Shown in pieces: positions 27,755 through 36,588 of a stretch of DNA of 64,000 nt. The notes under the pieces were generated by a model. That model did no database searches and was not told the origin of the DNA. It saw only the letters and a list, made by a program, of their open reading frames with translations. Each line of letters opens with the position of its first letter. Within the stretch, counting starts at the first letter, position 1. Origin of the DNA: an uncultured Bacteroides sp. Lineage in GTDB: Bacteria; Bacteroidota; Bacteroidia; Bacteroidales; Bacteroidaceae. The stretch is taken from positions 1,612,001 through 1,676,000 of the forward strand of contig NZ_OY787464.1 in NCBI RefSeq assembly GCF_963678845.1, written 5' to 3'. Position numbers and translations under genes: made by a program.

Positions 27755-28076
27755 ATAAAAAGGCAATATAATGAATAAAACATTTTTTTAGGGCTGGAAG
27801 AATAAGCCAAAGCCACTCATACGAGCAAAAAATAAAATCCCATTACAAAAGCTTCGTCTCCAATTTTAGTTACGCCAACTACTTTTGTTGTAGATTCAGA
27901 TACTGATTTTTCTGTGGAAAGTCTCGACAAAGATGATGCACGAATTTTCATTCAATTTGAATCACGGTAGTTCGGTGTTAATAGACCGGGATATTCAGAA
28001 GGATGGTTAGCACAAAAAACTAACCATCCTTCAAAATAAAAACCTAACCAACCAAAGCTCGTTACAGAGCCAATCA
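27755..28076 (+). pseudogene. Gene-tail remnant and terminator
   Basis: A plus-strand frame from about 27838 to 27970 reads P-I-T-K-A-S-S-P-I-L-V-T-P-T-T-F-V-V-D and ends F-I-Q-F-E-S-R-stop. It looks like the decayed tail of a coding sequence; no family recognised. A 13-bp hairpin, GAAGGATGGTTAG with its complement (27998-28010 and 28020-28032), follows and can terminate both this side and the convergent GH31 gene. Confidence 0.3.
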
Positions 28077-30482
28077 CTACTTTATATCACTAATTATCAC
28101 TTTCAAATTTGTTTTGCCTTGCAAAGGATTGTCTTTTACAATCCATTTATTTCCTTCACCCGTAAGTATAATCTCCTTAAGCTGATTATCGGAAGGGAGA
28201 CAAAGAAGTCCTTTTGCTTGTTTTGTTCCGGCAGAATAAACAACCATATCCAGTTTTGACCAATCCATTTTATCGGTAGATTGTGCCAGAGCTATATGTG
28301 GTATTACCGCTCCGTTACGCACCAGAATTACTGCAGGAATATGACCGGCAGGTATTTTGTTCCATCCGCTTTGATATACTTTCCCGGATTGATAGTCAAT
28401 CCATTTGCCAACAGGCAGATAAACATTTCGCTGTGTATCTTCTTCCATCATCGGGGCTACCATTATATCATTGCCAAACATATACTGATCTTCCACCAGC
28501 CATGCACCCGGATCATCAGGAAATTCCACAAATAGCGCGCGAACCATTGGCAAACCTTTCTCTGTACAGTTCTTTGCCTGAGCGTAGACATACGGCATTA
28601 GTTTATATTTCATTTCGGCCGACTCACGAAAAGCTTTGGTAAACGATTCATTATACAGCCAAGGTTCTTTTGGAGGTGCACCATGAGCACGACTGTGAGA
28701 AGTAAGGAAACCAAAAGGAAGCCAACGACGGTAGAGCTCTTCCGGCGACTTCTGAACAAATCCTCCTATATCATGACTCCAGAAAGAGAAACCACTTAGT
28801 CCCAATGACAATCCTCCGCGAAGAGTACCTTGCATACCAATATCTGTATTCGCAGCATCACCACCCCAATGAATTGGATAACGTTGTGAACCTGCCCATG
28901 CACTTCGCGCCCAGATTATATGTTCACCATGCTCTCTGTCAGTAACCTCGGCTACAGCTTTATTGTAACGCAACGGATAGATATTATGTTCGTAAAGACC
29001 ACCCTTACCCGAAGCATAAAAACCATTAAGCGGTGCCGCTTCTCCAAAATCCACTTTTATCGCACCAACACCCATCTTCAGTAATCCTGCTAACTTATCT
29101 TGATACCAGGCGACAGTCTGTGGGTTGGAGAAGTCGAGCACCGCATCTTCATACGGCATTTCACCATTTGCATTCTTTACATTTAAACCTTTATCAATTA
29201 TTTCCTTGAAATATTTATTTTTAGGTGTGAAGTAAGTCAGCTGCCACAGTGATATGTGAAAGCCATCAGACAGAAGATCTTTCACCATCTTTTGAGGATT
29301 ATTGAAACGACTGGGTGCAAATACATAATCACATTGCCAGTCTGTTTCAAACCATCCGGTATCAAAATGAATCACATCGGCGGGGATTCTGTATTTTCTA
29401 AGATTCTTTGCCACATCATATCCTTCTTTTTCGTTAAAGTAGGTAATACGGCTCATCCAGGTTCCAAAACTCCATAACGGAGGCAAAGGCGACTTACCTG
29501 TCAATTCTGTATATTCATTAAGAATATCTTTCGGATTACCGAAGAAAACAAAAAGATCTAAAGCTTCATCAGCCATAAAAAGTTTATTAATGCCTGTGTA
29601 GGTAGATCCGAAATCACAGGTCACCGGCGCTGAAGTATGCATAAACATTCCGTAACCACGGCTGCTCATAAAGAAAGGAATCGGTTTATACATCTGATCT
29701 GTTTCAGGACCTTGCGGATCAGTAACAAAAAGATTCACCTTCTGTCCCACTTTATTAAGAGAAGTAAACGACTCGCCACAACCTACAATCTTTTCTCCGG
29801 GTGAAAGTGTAAACACCGGATTTATGCTACGTGAGTTATCACTGCCTCGCTTAATAAAATTAAAAGGAAGGCTCTTCACTTGGGTAGAATCATTATCTTT
29901 CCATCGCCATGTATCAGTTAGACGTTTTCCTGAAGCATCAATTAAAACAATACGCCACGGATTCTCTTCAATCAGAATAGAGCCGTAAGCACTCTTATAA
30001 AGATGTCCACCTTTTACTGAATAATATTTCCATGAATTATCTTTTCCAGGGTTCCTCACCAACATCAAAGACTCATTACTTTTAGGTTCCACAGGCGTGG
30101 TAAGCATACGAATTCTCAAAGTACGGGGAGTTACAAAGTCTATTGAGAATCTGAGTTCCGGATTATTATTGTAAGCAGTTTCGGGAAAGTCAAGCATCTG
30201 AAGGTCTTGAGGCAATACGGTGTTTGTATTAAACGCCTGGCGAGTATACAATGTTTTACGCTTCCATTCTATCTTTCCACTTGCTGAGACAGGATCAAAG
30301 GCCGACAGTTTATCGGCAAAAAAGAATATATTCGTAAAATCTCCAAAATCAGTACTTACATCCTTCGCCTGATTCATCAAATAAGGAGAGCCTCCATTAA
30401 CATGAAGCTGAGAGAACACCTTTGTTGCAGGAAAAAGCAAAATAAAAAAAGCAATAATCCATTCCGATTTGCATTTATTCAT
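28077..30482 (-). CDS. GH31 alpha-glycosidase (alpha-xylosidase/alpha-glucosidase type)
   Basis: An 801-residue exported enzyme (signal peptide ending V-F-S-Q, about residue 25). The GH31 nucleophile is in I-K-V-D-F-G-E (Asp 478), and the acid/base aspartate is in W-G-G-D (Asp 542), after A-R-S-A-W-A-G-S. K-x-D-F-G-E is the form seen in YicI-like alpha-xylosidases, so action on alpha-xylosides is plausible; alpha-glucosides or alpha-galactosides are not excluded. It stands alone, without a SusCD pair. A TATTTTTG -7 box lies on the minus strand at 30514-30521, upstream of its start. Confidence 0.9.
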   Translation of the reverse strand: MNKCKSEWIIAFFILLFPATKVFSQLHVNGGSPYLMNQAKDVSTDFGDFTNIFFFADKLSAFDPVSASGKIEWKRKTLYTRQAFNTNTVLPQDLQMLDFPETAYNNNPELRFSIDFVTPRTLRIRMLTTPVEPKSNESLMLVRNPGKDNSWKYYSVKGGHLYKSAYGSILIEENPWRIVLIDASGKRLTDTWRWKDNDSTQVKSLPFNFIKRGSDNSRSINPVFTLSPGEKIVGCGESFTSLNKVGQKVNLFVTDPQGPETDQMYKPIPFFMSSRGYGMFMHTSAPVTCDFGSTYTGINKLFMADEALDLFVFFGNPKDILNEYTELTGKSPLPPLWSFGTWMSRITYFNEKEGYDVAKNLRKYRIPADVIHFDTGWFETDWQCDYVFAPSRFNNPQKMVKDLLSDGFHISLWQLTYFTPKNKYFKEIIDKGLNVKNANGEMPYEDAVLDFSNPQTVAWYQDKLAGLLKMGVGAIKVDFGEAAPLNGFYASGKGGLYEHNIYPLRYNKAVAEVTDREHGEHIIWARSAWAGSQRYPIHWGGDAANTDIGMQGTLRGGLSLGLSGFSFWSHDIGGFVQKSPEELYRRWLPFGFLTSHSRAHGAPPKEPWLYNESFTKAFRESAEMKYKLMPYVYAQAKNCTEKGLPMVRALFVEFPDDPGAWLVEDQYMFGNDIMVAPMMEEDTQRNVYLPVGKWIDYQSGKVYQSGWNKIPAGHIPAVILVRNGAVIPHIALAQSTDKMDWSKLDMVVYSAGTKQAKGLLCLPSDNQLKEIILTGEGNKWIVKDNPLQGKTNLKVIISDIK

Positions 30483-30885
30483 AATATTAAATTTTTTAGT
30501 TCATCAGGAGTAGCAAAAATACAATGAATAATTCTATCAATTATATATAAAATGTTTTTGGAAGGGGGCTAATATGTTTCATTTAAAAGAATCAGATAAA
30601 AGAACTAATAATTAGCAAATTACAAATCCATTATTAACAGATCACCATATTATTTTTTATATTTCGGATTGTTGCTTTCGGGCCATAAAAAAACATATTT
30701 CTAATCTAGAAAAACCAACAACCAAATTCTTGTAAAATGCTATAAGATTTACTCCCTTTTTTAAATGAATATAAAAGACAAAAAGATTTAAATTTCGGGC
30801 AAACCTTTCGCATAAATAGGTGTTTTTATATTAATAATTAAGAAAGATTATTTATATTTGCAATAATAAACTAAAAATAAAAGCT
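30483..30885. other. Divergent intergenic region between GH31 and aroC
   Basis: AT-rich. It contains -7 boxes for both genes (minus strand 30514-30521; plus strand TATATTTG at 30853-30860, 25 bp before aroC). No gene or repeat is seen otherwise. Confidence 0.5.
30514..30521 (-). promoter_or_regulatory. -7 box of the GH31 gene
   Basis: Minus-strand TATTTTTG fits TAnnTTTG, 31 bp upstream of the start. No TTTG at -33. Confidence 0.4.
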
Positions 30886-31962
30886 ATGTTCAACTCATTC
30901 GGCAACATTTTCAGATTAAGCAGCTTCGGCGAATCACATGGAAAGGGTATCGGTGGAGTTATAGACGGATTTCCGTCAGGTATAAAGATTGATTTGGACT
31001 TTGTTCAAAAGGAACTAGACAGACGCAGACCAGGTCAATCAAATATCACAACTGGCCGTGATGAATCAGATAAGGTGGAATTCCTGTCTGGTATTTTTCA
31101 AGGTAAGTCTACGGGAGCTCCTATTGGCTTTATTGTTTGGAACAAAGACCAGCATTCCAAAGATTATGAAAACATTAAAAACATATTCCGTCCGTCTCAT
31201 GCGGACTATACTTATCAGCTTAAATATGGCATCCGTGATTACCGTGGTGGCGGACGTTCTTCTGCCCGTGAAACTATATCACGCTGTGTAGCCGGTGCAT
31301 TGGCAAAGATAGCTTTGCATCAAATTGGGATAAGCATTACAGCTTACACTTCACAAGTGGGATACATCCGTCTGGAAGATGATTATACTAAATATGACTT
31401 CTCAAAAATTGAGGAAACACCTGCACGATGCCCTGACTTAGAAAAGGCTAATGAGATGGTAGAATATATTTCCAAAATTAAAGAAGAAGGTGATACTATA
31501 GGTGGAGTAGTAACCTGTGTAATAAAAGGATGCCCCATTGGCATTGGACAGCCTGTATTTGGAAAGCTTCATGCCGCTCTTGGGAATGCAATGTTAAGTA
31601 TTAATGCTGCCAAAGCATTTGAGTACGGCGATGGATTCAAAGGTCTGAAACAAAAAGGATCAGAACAAAACGATGTATTCTATAATCACGATGGCGTAAT
31701 TGAAACCAGAACAAATCATTCGGGCGGTGTTCAAGGAGGAATCAGCAACGGAGAAGATATTTTTTTCCGTGTTGCATTTAAACCTGTGGCTACTATCCTG
31801 ATGGAGCAGCATACAGTGAATCTTGATGGAGTTGATACTACAATGAAAGCAAAAGGAAGACACGATCCATGTGTACTTCCTCGGGCCGTTCCTATTGTTG
31901 AAGCTATGGCAGCCATGACAATTCTTGATTATTATCTGGTTGATAAAACAACACAATTATAA
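30886..31962 (+). CDS. aroC: Chorismate synthase
   Basis: A 358-residue enzyme that converts 5-enolpyruvylshikimate-3-phosphate to chorismate using reduced FMN, the last common step of aromatic amino-acid and folate-precursor synthesis. Signatures are the N-terminal G-E-S-H-G-K, the R-P-G-Q-S loop, H-A-D-Y-T-Y and R-G-G-G-R-S-S-A-R-E-T in the active site, and S-G-G-V-Q-G-G-I-S-N-G in the C-terminal half. Length normal. A TATATTTG promoter box lies 25 bp upstream. An M20 peptidase gene follows 19 bp downstream. Confidence 0.96.
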   Translation: MFNSFGNIFRLSSFGESHGKGIGGVIDGFPSGIKIDLDFVQKELDRRRPGQSNITTGRDESDKVEFLSGIFQGKSTGAPIGFIVWNKDQHSKDYENIKNIFRPSHADYTYQLKYGIRDYRGGGRSSARETISRCVAGALAKIALHQIGISITAYTSQVGYIRLEDDYTKYDFSKIEETPARCPDLEKANEMVEYISKIKEEGDTIGGVVTCVIKGCPIGIGQPVFGKLHAALGNAMLSINAAKAFEYGDGFKGLKQKGSEQNDVFYNHDGVIETRTNHSGGVQGGISNGEDIFFRVAFKPVATILMEQHTVNLDGVDTTMKAKGRHDPCVLPRAVPIVEAMAAMTILDYYLVDKTTQL

Positions 31963-31981
31963 TATAAGGTAGAACTTAATA

Positions 31982-33349
31982 ATGAAACATATACAATCTT
32001 ACATCACCCAGCACGAAGTCAGGATGATGAATGAGCTTTTCAGTTTAATACGTATTCCTTCTATCAGCGCTTTGCCGGAGCATAAAGAAGATATGCAGGC
32101 ATGCGCACAACGATGGAAAGAATTATTACTTGAAGCAGGAGTAGACAGGGCTCAAGTGATGGCTTCTTCAGGAAATCCTGTTGTTTATGGAGAAAAAATT
32201 GTGAATCCTGAAGCTAAGACCGTTTTAGTATATGCTCATTATGATGTAATGCCGGTTGAGCCACTTGATTTATGGAAATCAGACCCGTTTGAGCCGGAGA
32301 TCAAAGATGGAAAAATATGGGCTAGAGGAGCGGATGACGATAAAGGTCAAGCATTTATTCAGGTTAAAGCATTTGAATACTTGCTTGAGCATCAGCTTTT
32401 AAAGAACAATGTTAAGTTTATTTTTGAAGGAGAAGAAGAAATTGGTTCTCCCAGTTTGGAACAATTTTGCAGAGAACATAAGGAGTTATTAAAAGCAGAT
32501 GTGATCCTTGTTTCAGATACCAGTATGTTAGGAGCAGATCTTCCTTCACTCACAACTGGTTTACGGGGAGTAGCTTACTGGGATATAGAGGTAAAAGGAC
32601 CTAACCGCGACCTGCATTCAGGACACTTCGGAGGCGCTGTTGCTAATCCTATTAATGTTTTATGCGGAATGCTAAATAGAATTATTGACGAAAACGGAAA
32701 AATAACTATTCCTCATTTTTATGATGAGGTAGAAGAAGTTCCGGATGCAGAAAGAGCCATGATTGCTCAAATTCCATTTGATGAAGAAAAATACAAGAAA
32801 TCCATTGGTGTAAATGAGCTAACCGGAGAAAAAGGTTATTCCACATTAGAGCGCAACAGTTGTCGCCCGTCATTTGATATTTGTGGCATCTGGGGTGGAC
32901 ACACAGGTGAAGGATCAAAAACAATTATACCTTCTAAAGCATATGCGAAAGTATCTTGCCGGCTGGTCCCTAATCAGCAACATCTAGTTATCAATCAATT
33001 ATTTAAAGATTATATAGAGCAAACGGCACCGAACACTGTGCAGGTAAAAGTTACTCCTTCACATAGCGGACAAGCGTATATGTGTCCTATCACTCACCCA
33101 GCCTACCTTGCTGCTGAAAAGGGCTTTGAAACAGCCTTTGGCAAGAAACCTCTGGCTGTACGCCGCGGAGGAAGTATTCCTATTATCTCCACATTCGAAG
33201 AAGTTCTGGGGATAAAAACAGTATTAATGGGCTTTGGATTGGAATCCAATGCTATTCATTCGCCTAATGAAAGTTTCTCACTAGACATTTTTCGCAAAGG
33301 AATTGAAGCTGTTGCCGAGTTTCATCTGGCTTATTCGAAAAATAAATAA
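31982..33349 (+). CDS. M20-family dipeptidase/aminoacylase
   Basis: A 455-residue zinc hydrolase of the M20 family. Metal ligands are visible in Y-A-H-Y-D-V-M-P-V-E-P, R-G-A-D-D-D-K-G and E-G-E-E-E-I-G-S (catalytic Glu plus ligand), with a later dimerisation domain (about 200-330) and a C-terminal H-S-P-N-E histidine. No signal peptide, so it is cytoplasmic and probably cleaves dipeptides. It follows aroC by 19 bp and may be cotranscribed. Substrate range is not determinable. Confidence 0.88.
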   Translation: MKHIQSYITQHEVRMMNELFSLIRIPSISALPEHKEDMQACAQRWKELLLEAGVDRAQVMASSGNPVVYGEKIVNPEAKTVLVYAHYDVMPVEPLDLWKSDPFEPEIKDGKIWARGADDDKGQAFIQVKAFEYLLEHQLLKNNVKFIFEGEEEIGSPSLEQFCREHKELLKADVILVSDTSMLGADLPSLTTGLRGVAYWDIEVKGPNRDLHSGHFGGAVANPINVLCGMLNRIIDENGKITIPHFYDEVEEVPDAERAMIAQIPFDEEKYKKSIGVNELTGEKGYSTLERNSCRPSFDICGIWGGHTGEGSKTIIPSKAYAKVSCRLVPNQQHLVINQLFKDYIEQTAPNTVQVKVTPSHSGQAYMCPITHPAYLAAEKGFETAFGKKPLAVRRGGSIPIISTFEEVLGIKTVLMGFGLESNAIHSPNESFSLDIFRKGIEAVAEFHLAYSKNK

Positions 33350-33434
33350 AACCTCCAATATTATCTTTAGAAAATTAATATAATATATAATAGGGATAAA
33401 AGCAAAACAGATTCCTCTTATTAGACCGAATACA

Positions 33435-33567
33435 ATGAAGAAAAGTATAGCTGTTGATGATACTCGTTCTATTCTAGTCCTGCTAGAAAAATATTCTCCA
33501 TCAACTTATGTTTTAAAGGAGATAAAGATGCATTAATGTTCTGCCTTCAACGGCAAATAACTTTATG
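33435..33567 (+). pseudogene. Decayed response-regulator receiver domain
   Basis: Frame 33435-33536 encodes M-K-K-S-I-A-V-D-D-T-R-S-I-L-V-L-L-E-K-Y, the first strand and acidic D-D pair of a CheY-type receiver. After a frameshift near 33518 the text continues G-D-K-D-A-L-M-F-C-L-Q-R as in the next receiver helix, then degenerates. The phosphoacceptor strand and the rest are missing. It lies just before the 72-bp palindrome. Confidence 0.5.
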
Positions 33568-33623
33568 TTATTCTTTATTCTTTTCATTGTGTCTCAGTAA
33601 TAAGCAAAAACTCTTTCTTTAAA

Positions 33624-33695
33624 CGCCCAAAATAACACAATACTCTGTACAAAAGAATTAATTCTTCTGTACAGAGTATTGTGTTATTTTGGGCG
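33624..33695. repeat. 72-bp near-perfect palindrome with TGTACA cores 22 bp apart
   Basis: The outer 28 bp of each arm (33624-33651 and 33668-33695) are perfectly complementary. The inner 16 bp are also palindromic with one mismatch, so the arms total 36 bp with no loop. TGTACA cores lie at 33646-33651 and 33668-33673. The sequence around the cores (TGTACA then AAAGAAT or AGAGTAT) matches the array at 63.1 kb. It lies between the receiver remnant and the lysS promoter. Confidence 0.9.
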
Positions 33696-33800
33696 AAAAT
33701 TAATTCTTTACCCGCCTAAAAAATAAAAAGACTCGCCTACTCCTACTCAACTATCAGTTAATTAGATGGGATTTCATTACGTTATATGAGAAATGTTTCG

Positions 33801-33808
33801 TACTTTTG
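33801..33808 (+). promoter_or_regulatory. -7 box of lysS
   Basis: TACTTTTG fits TAnnTTTG, 29 bp before the lysS ATG and about 105 bp after the 72-bp palindrome. No clear -33 box. Confidence 0.45.
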
Positions 33809-33837
33809 CCACAAATTTGAGTTAATACGTAGTAAAA

Positions 33838-35571
33838 ATGAACCTATTAGAACTAAGCGAACAGGAGATTATCAGACGAAACAGTCTGAATGAATTGCGT
33901 GCTATGGGCATTGAACCATATCCCGCAGCCGAGTACGTAACCAATGCTTTCTCTACCGATATAAAAAATGAATTTGTAGATGATGAAACTGCTGAACCAC
34001 GTAAAGTATCTGTGGCCGGTCGTATCATGAGCCGTCGAGTGATGGGAAAAGCTTCCTTCGTTGAATTACAAGATTCCAAAGGAAGAATCCAGATTTATAT
34101 AACTCGCGACGACATTTGTCCGGATGAGAGTAAAGATTTATACACCACTGTATTTAAACGTTTACTTGATTTAGGTGACTTTATAGGCATTGAGGGGTTC
34201 GTTTTCAAAACTCAAATGGGTGAAATCAGTATTCACGCACAAAAGCTTACAGTACTTTCCAAATCTATTAAGCCACTTCCTATCGTAAAATATAAGGATG
34301 GCGTAGCTTATGATGCTTTTGAAGATCCAGAACTTCGTTACCGTCAACGCTATGTTGACTTGGTAGTTAACGAAGGTGTGAAAGATATTTTTATTAAGCG
34401 CAATAAGGTTTATTCATCCATGCGTGAATACTTTAATGCAAAAGACTATATGGAGGTGGAAACTCCAGTTCTGCAATCTATTCCCGGAGGCGCTTCTGCA
34501 CGTCCGTTTATGACACATCACAATGCGCTCGACATACCTTTGTATCTCCGTGTTGCTGATGAGCTTTATCTGAAGCGTCTTATCGTAGGAGGATTTGAAG
34601 GAGTTTATGAATTCTCAAAGAACTTCCGTAACGAAGGAATGGACCGTACCCACAATCCTGAGTTTACTTGTATGGAAATCTATGTTTCTTACAAAGATTA
34701 TAACTGGATGATGGACTTCACCGAAAAGATGCTCGATAAAATCTGTTTCGATGTGAATGGTACTCATGAGGTAAAAGTGGGCGAAAATATAATCAGCTTC
34801 AAGGCTCCGTTCAAGCGGATTACCATGATTGACTCTATCAAAGAATTTACCGGCATTGACATTAATGGCATGGGCGAAAACGAACTTCGTGAAGTATGTG
34901 CTAAAATTGGTGTGGAAGTAGATGAAACTATGGGTAAAGGCAAACTGATTGACGAGATATTCGGTGAAAAATGTGAAGGAAACTATATCCAACCAACCTT
35001 TATCACTGATTATCCTATCGAGATGTCACCACTTTGCAAGCGTCACCGTAACAATCCTGAACTGACAGAACGTTTTGAATTGATGGTTAACGGAAAAGAG
35101 TTGTGTAATGCATATTCAGAGCTAAACGATCCGATTGATCAGCTTGGTCGTTTTCAAGATCAGCTTAGATTGAGTGAAAAGGGAGATGACGAAGCAATGT
35201 TCATTGATAATGATTTTGTACGCGCATTGGAATACGGTATGCCTCCTACATCAGGAATGGGTATCGGCATGGACCGTTTGGTTATGCTTATGACTGGTCA
35301 GACTACAATTCAGGAAGTATTATTCTTCCCACAGATGCGTCCTGAAAAAACTATAAAGAAAGATTCAGCAAGCAAATATATGGAATTGGGTATATCAGAA
35401 GACTGGGTACCTGTTATCCAAAAAGCCGGATATAATATGGTAGAAGATATGAAGGGTGTAAATCCTCAGAAACTACACATGGAAATATGTGGTGTAAACA
35501 AGAAATATAAGCTGGAATTAAGTAGTCCATCAGTCAACGACGTTGCAGAATGGATCAATAAGCTATCATAA
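33838..35571 (+). CDS. lysS: Lysyl-tRNA synthetase, class II
   Basis: A 577-residue class II synthetase. An N-terminal OB-fold anticodon-binding domain (about 50-155, V-A-G-R-I-M-S-R-R) is followed by the catalytic core: motif 2 around F-R-N-E-G-M-D-R-T-H-N-P-E-F-T and motif 3 around G-M-G-I-G-M-D-R-L-V-M. It is longer than E. coli LysS by a C-terminal extension of ~70 residues (after F-F-P-Q-M-R-P-E), a form I believe is common in Bacteroidetes. First gene of a lysS-gpsA-pgi cluster, with gpsA starting 7 bp after it. Confidence 0.95.
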   Translation: MNLLELSEQEIIRRNSLNELRAMGIEPYPAAEYVTNAFSTDIKNEFVDDETAEPRKVSVAGRIMSRRVMGKASFVELQDSKGRIQIYITRDDICPDESKDLYTTVFKRLLDLGDFIGIEGFVFKTQMGEISIHAQKLTVLSKSIKPLPIVKYKDGVAYDAFEDPELRYRQRYVDLVVNEGVKDIFIKRNKVYSSMREYFNAKDYMEVETPVLQSIPGGASARPFMTHHNALDIPLYLRVADELYLKRLIVGGFEGVYEFSKNFRNEGMDRTHNPEFTCMEIYVSYKDYNWMMDFTEKMLDKICFDVNGTHEVKVGENIISFKAPFKRITMIDSIKEFTGIDINGMGENELREVCAKIGVEVDETMGKGKLIDEIFGEKCEGNYIQPTFITDYPIEMSPLCKRHRNNPELTERFELMVNGKELCNAYSELNDPIDQLGRFQDQLRLSEKGDDEAMFIDNDFVRALEYGMPPTSGMGIGMDRLVMLMTGQTTIQEVLFFPQMRPEKTIKKDSASKYMELGISEDWVPVIQKAGYNMVEDMKGVNPQKLHMEICGVNKKYKLELSSPSVNDVAEWINKLS

Positions 35572-35578
35572 AGGAAAC

Positions 35579-36574
35579 ATGAAATTACCCGGAAAAATAG
35601 CAATAATGGGCGGAGGAAGCTGGGCTACAGCTATCGCAAAGATAGTTTTGGCTCAGGATGAAAGCATAAACTGGTATATGCGTCGCGATGACCGTATTGC
35701 AGATTTTAAACGTTTAGGTCATAATCCGGCATATCTTACAGGAGTGAAATTTGACATTAAACGGATAAACTTCAGTTCCAACATTAATGATATTGTAAAA
35801 TCCTCAGATACTTTAATTTTTGTAACCCCTTCTCCCTATCTTAAAATTCACTTGAAAAAGTTGAAGACTAAGATGAAGGATAAGTTTATTATTACAGCAA
35901 TAAAAGGAATCGTTCCGGATGAGAATCTGATTGTATCAGAATATCTATCACAAGAATACGGAGTTCCGGAAGAAAACATAGCTGTGCTTGGTGGACCATG
36001 TCACGCAGAGGAGGTTGCACTTGAACGCCTGTCCTACTTAACAGTAGCTTGTCCGGATAAAGACAAGGCAAGTATCTTTGCCCGCAAATTAGCTAGTAAT
36101 TATATAAAGACATCCGTAAGTGATGATGTGGCAGGGATAGAATATGGTTCGGTACTTAAGAATGTGTACTCTATAGCTGCAGGAATTTGCAGCGGTTTAA
36201 AATATGGTGATAACTTTCAGGCAGTACTTATGTCTAATGCCGTTCAGGAAATGAACCGGTTCCTCAATACTGTGTATCCTATAAACCGTAGTATTGATGA
36301 TTCTGTTTATCTGGGCGACCTTTTAGTTACAGCATATTCTAACTTTAGCCGTAACCGCACCTTTGGAACAATGATTGGAAGAGGCTATTCTGTAAAAAGT
36401 GCACAGATTGAGATGGAGATGATTGCCGAAGGTTATTATGGCACTAAATGCATAAAAGAGATAAATAAACATTATCACGTGAACATGCCTATACTTGATG
36501 CTGTTTATAATATCTTATACGAAAGAATTTCTCCCGCAATAGAAATTAAACTGTTAACTGATTCATTCAGATAA
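35579..36574 (+). CDS. gpsA: NAD(P)-dependent glycerol-3-phosphate dehydrogenase
   Basis: 331 residues from the ATG at 35579; an in-frame ATG at 35543 lies inside lysS and would add a non-homologous N-terminus. The Rossmann G-G-G-S-W-A-T-A motif is followed by V-T-P-S family residues, A-I-K-G-I for substrate binding, and A-G-I-E-Y-G-S-V-L-K-N containing the catalytic lysine. It makes sn-glycerol-3-phosphate for phospholipids. It sits between lysS and pgi, with gaps of 7 and 14 bp. Confidence 0.93.
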   Translation: MKLPGKIAIMGGGSWATAIAKIVLAQDESINWYMRRDDRIADFKRLGHNPAYLTGVKFDIKRINFSSNINDIVKSSDTLIFVTPSPYLKIHLKKLKTKMKDKFIITAIKGIVPDENLIVSEYLSQEYGVPEENIAVLGGPCHAEEVALERLSYLTVACPDKDKASIFARKLASNYIKTSVSDDVAGIEYGSVLKNVYSIAAGICSGLKYGDNFQAVLMSNAVQEMNRFLNTVYPINRSIDDSVYLGDLLVTAYSNFSRNRTFGTMIGRGYSVKSAQIEMEMIAEGYYGTKCIKEINKHYHVNMPILDAVYNILYERISPAIEIKLLTDSFR

Positions 36575-36588
36575 TACACTAACAAAAC

